Assembly: GCA_004325065.1 (NCBI GenBank)
Contig: PITI01000011.1
Coordinates: forward strand, 1 to 39,753
Direction: 5' to 3'
From: Hamiltosporidium magnivora
Taxonomy: Eukaryota > Microsporidia > Dubosqiidae
DNA: 39,753 bases
Positions 36,601 to 39,753 of the stretch are shown one piece after another (positions within the stretch are counted from its first letter, which is position 1; every line of letters starts with the position of its first letter). The notes below the pieces were generated by a model. That model ran no database searches and was not told the DNA's origin. It saw nothing but the letters and a program-made list of their open reading frames with translations. A program made the position numbers and the translations under genes.

Positions 36601-37636
36601 AAAAATATGAAAGGAAAATTTTTTTCACGAAAACCAAAAATATAATTATTTAGGTATTTGGCATGGATGATGTGTCTTACATCTGACAAGAAAATATAAT
36701 GTAGCTTAATCTAAGATTTATACCGTCATTTTTATATTTTGAAGTCTCTAAATCGTATTTAAACTAAATAGGTTCATGTTTTATTCGTTATTTACAACAG
36801 AAATCATTCGAAGAAAAAGAAAAAAAACTTTTTATTTAATATAAAGCGTGCAAGTGACTGTAAAAAACTTTCTCGCTGAATAATGGGTTGAAAGAAATTC
36901 TCGCTTTCAATTTTCTAACTAATCCTAACAAAGGTCTGTATAGTTGAAGATTGACATTCAAGGAGATAGAAGCAGATATCTTAAGTTCGGATTCCAAGAA
37001 CGGTGTTTAATTTGTCTTAGCATGTGATTCTTACCAGGTCGGTTTTAAATTCGCTTTCAATAACTGATGAAAACCCGTAACTTCATATGATCAATTGCTT
37101 TGTTGCATCTTAAATTTTAACTCTAATTAAAACCTACAACCAAAGAAACTTCAATTGACAAAATGACGTCAGAGAGAATAGAATAATGAAATAGAACTTA
37201 GAAAAATACTTTATCATTCTTCAGCGGTATTCAAATGCTAGCCAAGTTTTTAAATTTAAGCATCAGATAACATACAACTATAAGGGTTCTTAAACTTTTA
37301 GTTCGGATGAACATTATATGTGTTTCATCCTGCTAATAATTTAAAATGATGGAATTTAGAAGAGGTATATGATTATTGGGTTTGCCTTTTAATCTAACGT
37401 TCAAGTTATCCCCCTCTATTTTTATCTTATGGAATTTCTGTCAATTCCTATTATAGATTAATTTTGACCGGGTCACTGAATAAATATTAATGTATTTAAA
37501 AGATTAATGTAACTTAAGATCATTTTCTAACTTAAAAAATCATTTTGGTTTGTAACTATACCAGATTGTTTTAGAAGTCAAAAATTTAATTCTAACTGTC
37601 GTTAATAATATTTCTATTTTTTACTATGAAAAAAAA
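36601..37636. other. Mixed AT-rich and moderately AT-rich stretch, no gene recognised
   Basis: 36840-37160 and 37200-37480 are less AT-rich than the deserts. I translated one plus frame across them, and its stop density is close to chance. No match to repeats X or Y was seen. Confidence 0.5.
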
Positions 37637-37843
37637 ATGTATTTTTATCTGCTTTTAAGAAAATCGAATTTAAACATGACAATTTACGCTTTGGGAAGAC
37701 ACAAGATCAAACATAAAATGCTTAAAATTGGCTTGAAGAAACGGTGTCACTATTTAATAAATTCAATTGAAGAATACCAAGGCACTACATATATGAAAAG
37801 ATCATTGAAAAAGTCAATAAGTTGTTTAAAAACTCAAATTTAA
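37637..37843 (+). CDS. Unrecognised small basic frame (68 residues)
   Basis: An ATG-started frame, strongly basic (many Lys and Arg), with HKIKHKMLKIGLKKRC in the middle and a helical KRSLKKSISCLK end. No domain is recognised. An A-rich run precedes the ATG. The length is within chance expectation, so support rests only on the ATG and the mixed codon use. A second, unlinked open stretch without ATG follows at 37872-37976 (QNGLIKKQSTRKARDILL), hinting at an old coding relic across 37.6-38.1 kb, but no family can be named. Confidence 0.15.
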   Translation: MYFYLLLRKSNLNMTIYALGRHKIKHKMLKIGLKKRCHYLINSIEEYQGTTYMKRSLKKSISCLKTQI

Positions 37844-39359
37844 AAGTAAAGTTAAAGATTTTTTGAGATAATTCTGCAATCACGCAAGCTTCATCTACCT
37901 AACTTGGCAGAATGGCTTAATTAAAAAGCAATCCACTCGTAAAGCAAGAGATATCCTACTTTTGATAGGCTTTTGAAGTTATAAAGTCAAATTTAGCAAC
38001 TGGTATGAATAAAAATCTGGAAATGTTTGAAAAAATTAAGGTTACAATCTTGATTAAAGATTTAAGCTTTGAATCTAAGAGCGCAGCTTAATCTCAATTA
38101 CAAAACCAAGGATCAGTTTACCACAGCTAATAAATATAGTAAAACTACCTACAACTGCTTTTTTTTATTGAATAATATCCTAATAATTTATTTCTAAAAA
38201 CAATGACATTGGTATTTCAGGACTTTATGGTTGAATTTAACACATATTTCGATTAAAAAAAGATTTTTTCTAATCTTCGCAAAAAATACACCGATAATTC
38301 TTTCTAAATTAAAAAAATCTTTTGGTTGTAGACAAGATGCTTTTGTTTTAAAGCAGCAATAAGGAATAACTTTTTATGTGCAATAAGCGTTTCAATTTTC
38401 AAGATTTTTTTTATCATGACTCAGTTCATTTTTTAATAGATTTAGGTTCTAAATATTGTTGCAAATTTGCCTCGCGTTCCTGATTTCTTTTCGATTTATA
38501 TTTTCCTTGTAAAAATATTCTTATTCATGGATTTAACATGTCTTAATCGAGATGGATCGTATCTTTACGTTTTAGTACGACAATAACCAAATGCATATGA
38601 AAGACTCGACGGTTTTTTTAATGCTTTGTCTTGTTAAAATTAATATTAAAAACTGTTAAATTAATATATGCTTTTTTATATTCTTTATTCATTTATTATT
38701 ATATTATAATTATTATTCTTATTCGTTGACGGGAAATACTGATATTATAATTATTCAATATTTTCGAATTATATCGGTTGCTTTTCCGATAAATGATTCA
38801 ATCTTCTAATTCCCAAAAATTTTATTCAATTTTTGCTTCCTTCGATGATTTGACTCTTTTTTCGCAATTCTTAAACTATTATGAAATATTTTCTCTGGTG
38901 TGTCTTCGCTTCTTGTGACATGAAATCAACCTAATTAAAAAACCCTTGCAAATTTACAGATTTTTTGCCTGAGAAGAAGTTTATTATAAAGTTGGCTACC
39001 TTATATTGAATTTTACGAAGGGAATATTATTTAGAATATATGAGAGCGATTTTTTTCGCTAATATACAGATTTTGAATTATGTTTTTTTTTAACCCACCT
39101 AAGGTTTCATTTTAGTTATATTTCGCGCCATCTCAATAGTCGTATAATTTTTTCTGAGACATAATCTGAGGAGTGTTATTAGATTTATTTCGATTTAGAC
39201 TATCGTCTTCTTACTTTGTGCAAATAAAAAAACCTTTGTATTTTATTATAACCGTGAATTTATTCATTAAGCTTTCTAATATATTTTTATTTAAAAGTAT
39301 CACATCTTTTTGAAATACTGGCAAGTGTTATATTTGTTTTCATGAAATTAACGCAGTTC
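37844..39359. other. AT-rich stretch, no gene recognised
   Basis: Nothing recognisable apart from the short open stretch at 37872-37976 and a few moderately GC patches (about 38040-38150 and 38550-38610). Confidence 0.5.
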
Positions 39360-39753
39360 TAGGTTTAACATAAATAACTGCTACCCCGAAACTCCATCAG
39401 TAACCCCTGCGATACCTAAGTCCCAAAGCTTTTCATCTACCAGGTGTGTAGAACCTAATTACTAGGCGGGGCAGTTGCCCGGAGTTCTTTAATGTCCGTT
39501 GCATGGAGTGTGATCGAAGGCCGAAGCCCCCCCTGGGCTCCCTCAAGACTATGCAGCATTCCCATTTACTCTACATTTTCTGAACCCCATAAACTTCTGG
39601 CTAAGATATATTTCAGAGACTTACATGGGGTCCACCTAGACAGTGCAATGTCATACCAACAGGTATAACCTGCTACTTAGCTCTCCCAGCTTTTATTGGT
39701 TTTTATTTTTATATCTCCTAGCCGCTAAGTCTTCTAACCCGAGTGAGCAAGGC
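39360..39753 (+). repeat. Repeat Y, GC-richer copy cut by the window edge
   Basis: The last ~390 bases have a base composition unlike the rest of the window (near-balanced GC, runs such as CCGAAGCCCCCCCTGGGCTC at 39522-39541). They contain a small hairpin GGGCA-GT-TGCCC at 39469-39480. They align to 5600-5975 in the same orientation. No reading frame is clean on either strand, so it may be an untranslated or terminal part of a mobile element, with the rest outside the window. It is probably younger or more recently acquired than the 5.6 kb copy. Confidence 0.75.

Noticed and set aside
1..39753. CRISPR arrays, bacterial operons, ribosome binding sites
   Set aside because: No regularly spaced repeats and no adjacent co-directional genes; composition and element types point to a eukaryote.

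Overview
This window looks like a gene-poor piece of a compact eukaryotic parasite's genome that has expanded through non-coding DNA and dead mobile elements. An AT-rich microsporidian of the large-genome type (Edhazardia-, Anncaliia- or Hamiltosporidium-like) fits best. The reasons are: composition of roughly three quarters or more A+T by eye; almost no long reading frames in about 40 kb; no ribosomal or transfer RNA that I can find; and two relics of transposases of types often reported in microsporidia. The organism assignment is inference from memory; nothing in the window proves it.

Left edge (1-1160): a broken mariner-type transposase with two helix-turn-helix regions on the minus strand. 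It runs off the window just before its first catalytic aspartate should appear. Two short, unrecognised plus-strand frames follow. 1160-5380 is AT-rich desert. 5600-5975 is an AT-drifted copy of a repeat (called Y here) whose GC-richer copy forms the last ~390 bases of the window; a third, doubtful copy lies at about 8.8 kb. 11.58-11.81 kb holds one copy of a second repeat (called X here). Other X copies lie at 33.71-33.84 kb, 34.28-34.37 kb (tentative) and, inverted, at 36.37-36.60 kb.

Middle (22.8-24.6 kb, minus strand): the best feature of the window, a decayed integrase/transposase of the KRBA2/ZBED9 (SCAND3)-like DDE family. It can be followed from the zinc-binding N-terminal region through the catalytic core to the cysteine-rich tail, across several frameshifts and stops. 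24.7-32.3 kb is again desert.

Right third (32.3-39.75 kb): a chain of less AT-rich islands in AT-rich sequence. They include a primer-binding-site-like motif, X copies, an island resembling a motif I remember from invertebrate SINE-like repeats, an unassigned island at 35.1-35.4 kb, and the Y copy at the edge.

I see no gene that I would call functional. The elements do not form a pathway. The region reads as a graveyard of mobile elements in several stages of drift toward A+T. Both window edges fall inside repeats, which would be expected if this is a complete contig broken at repeats.
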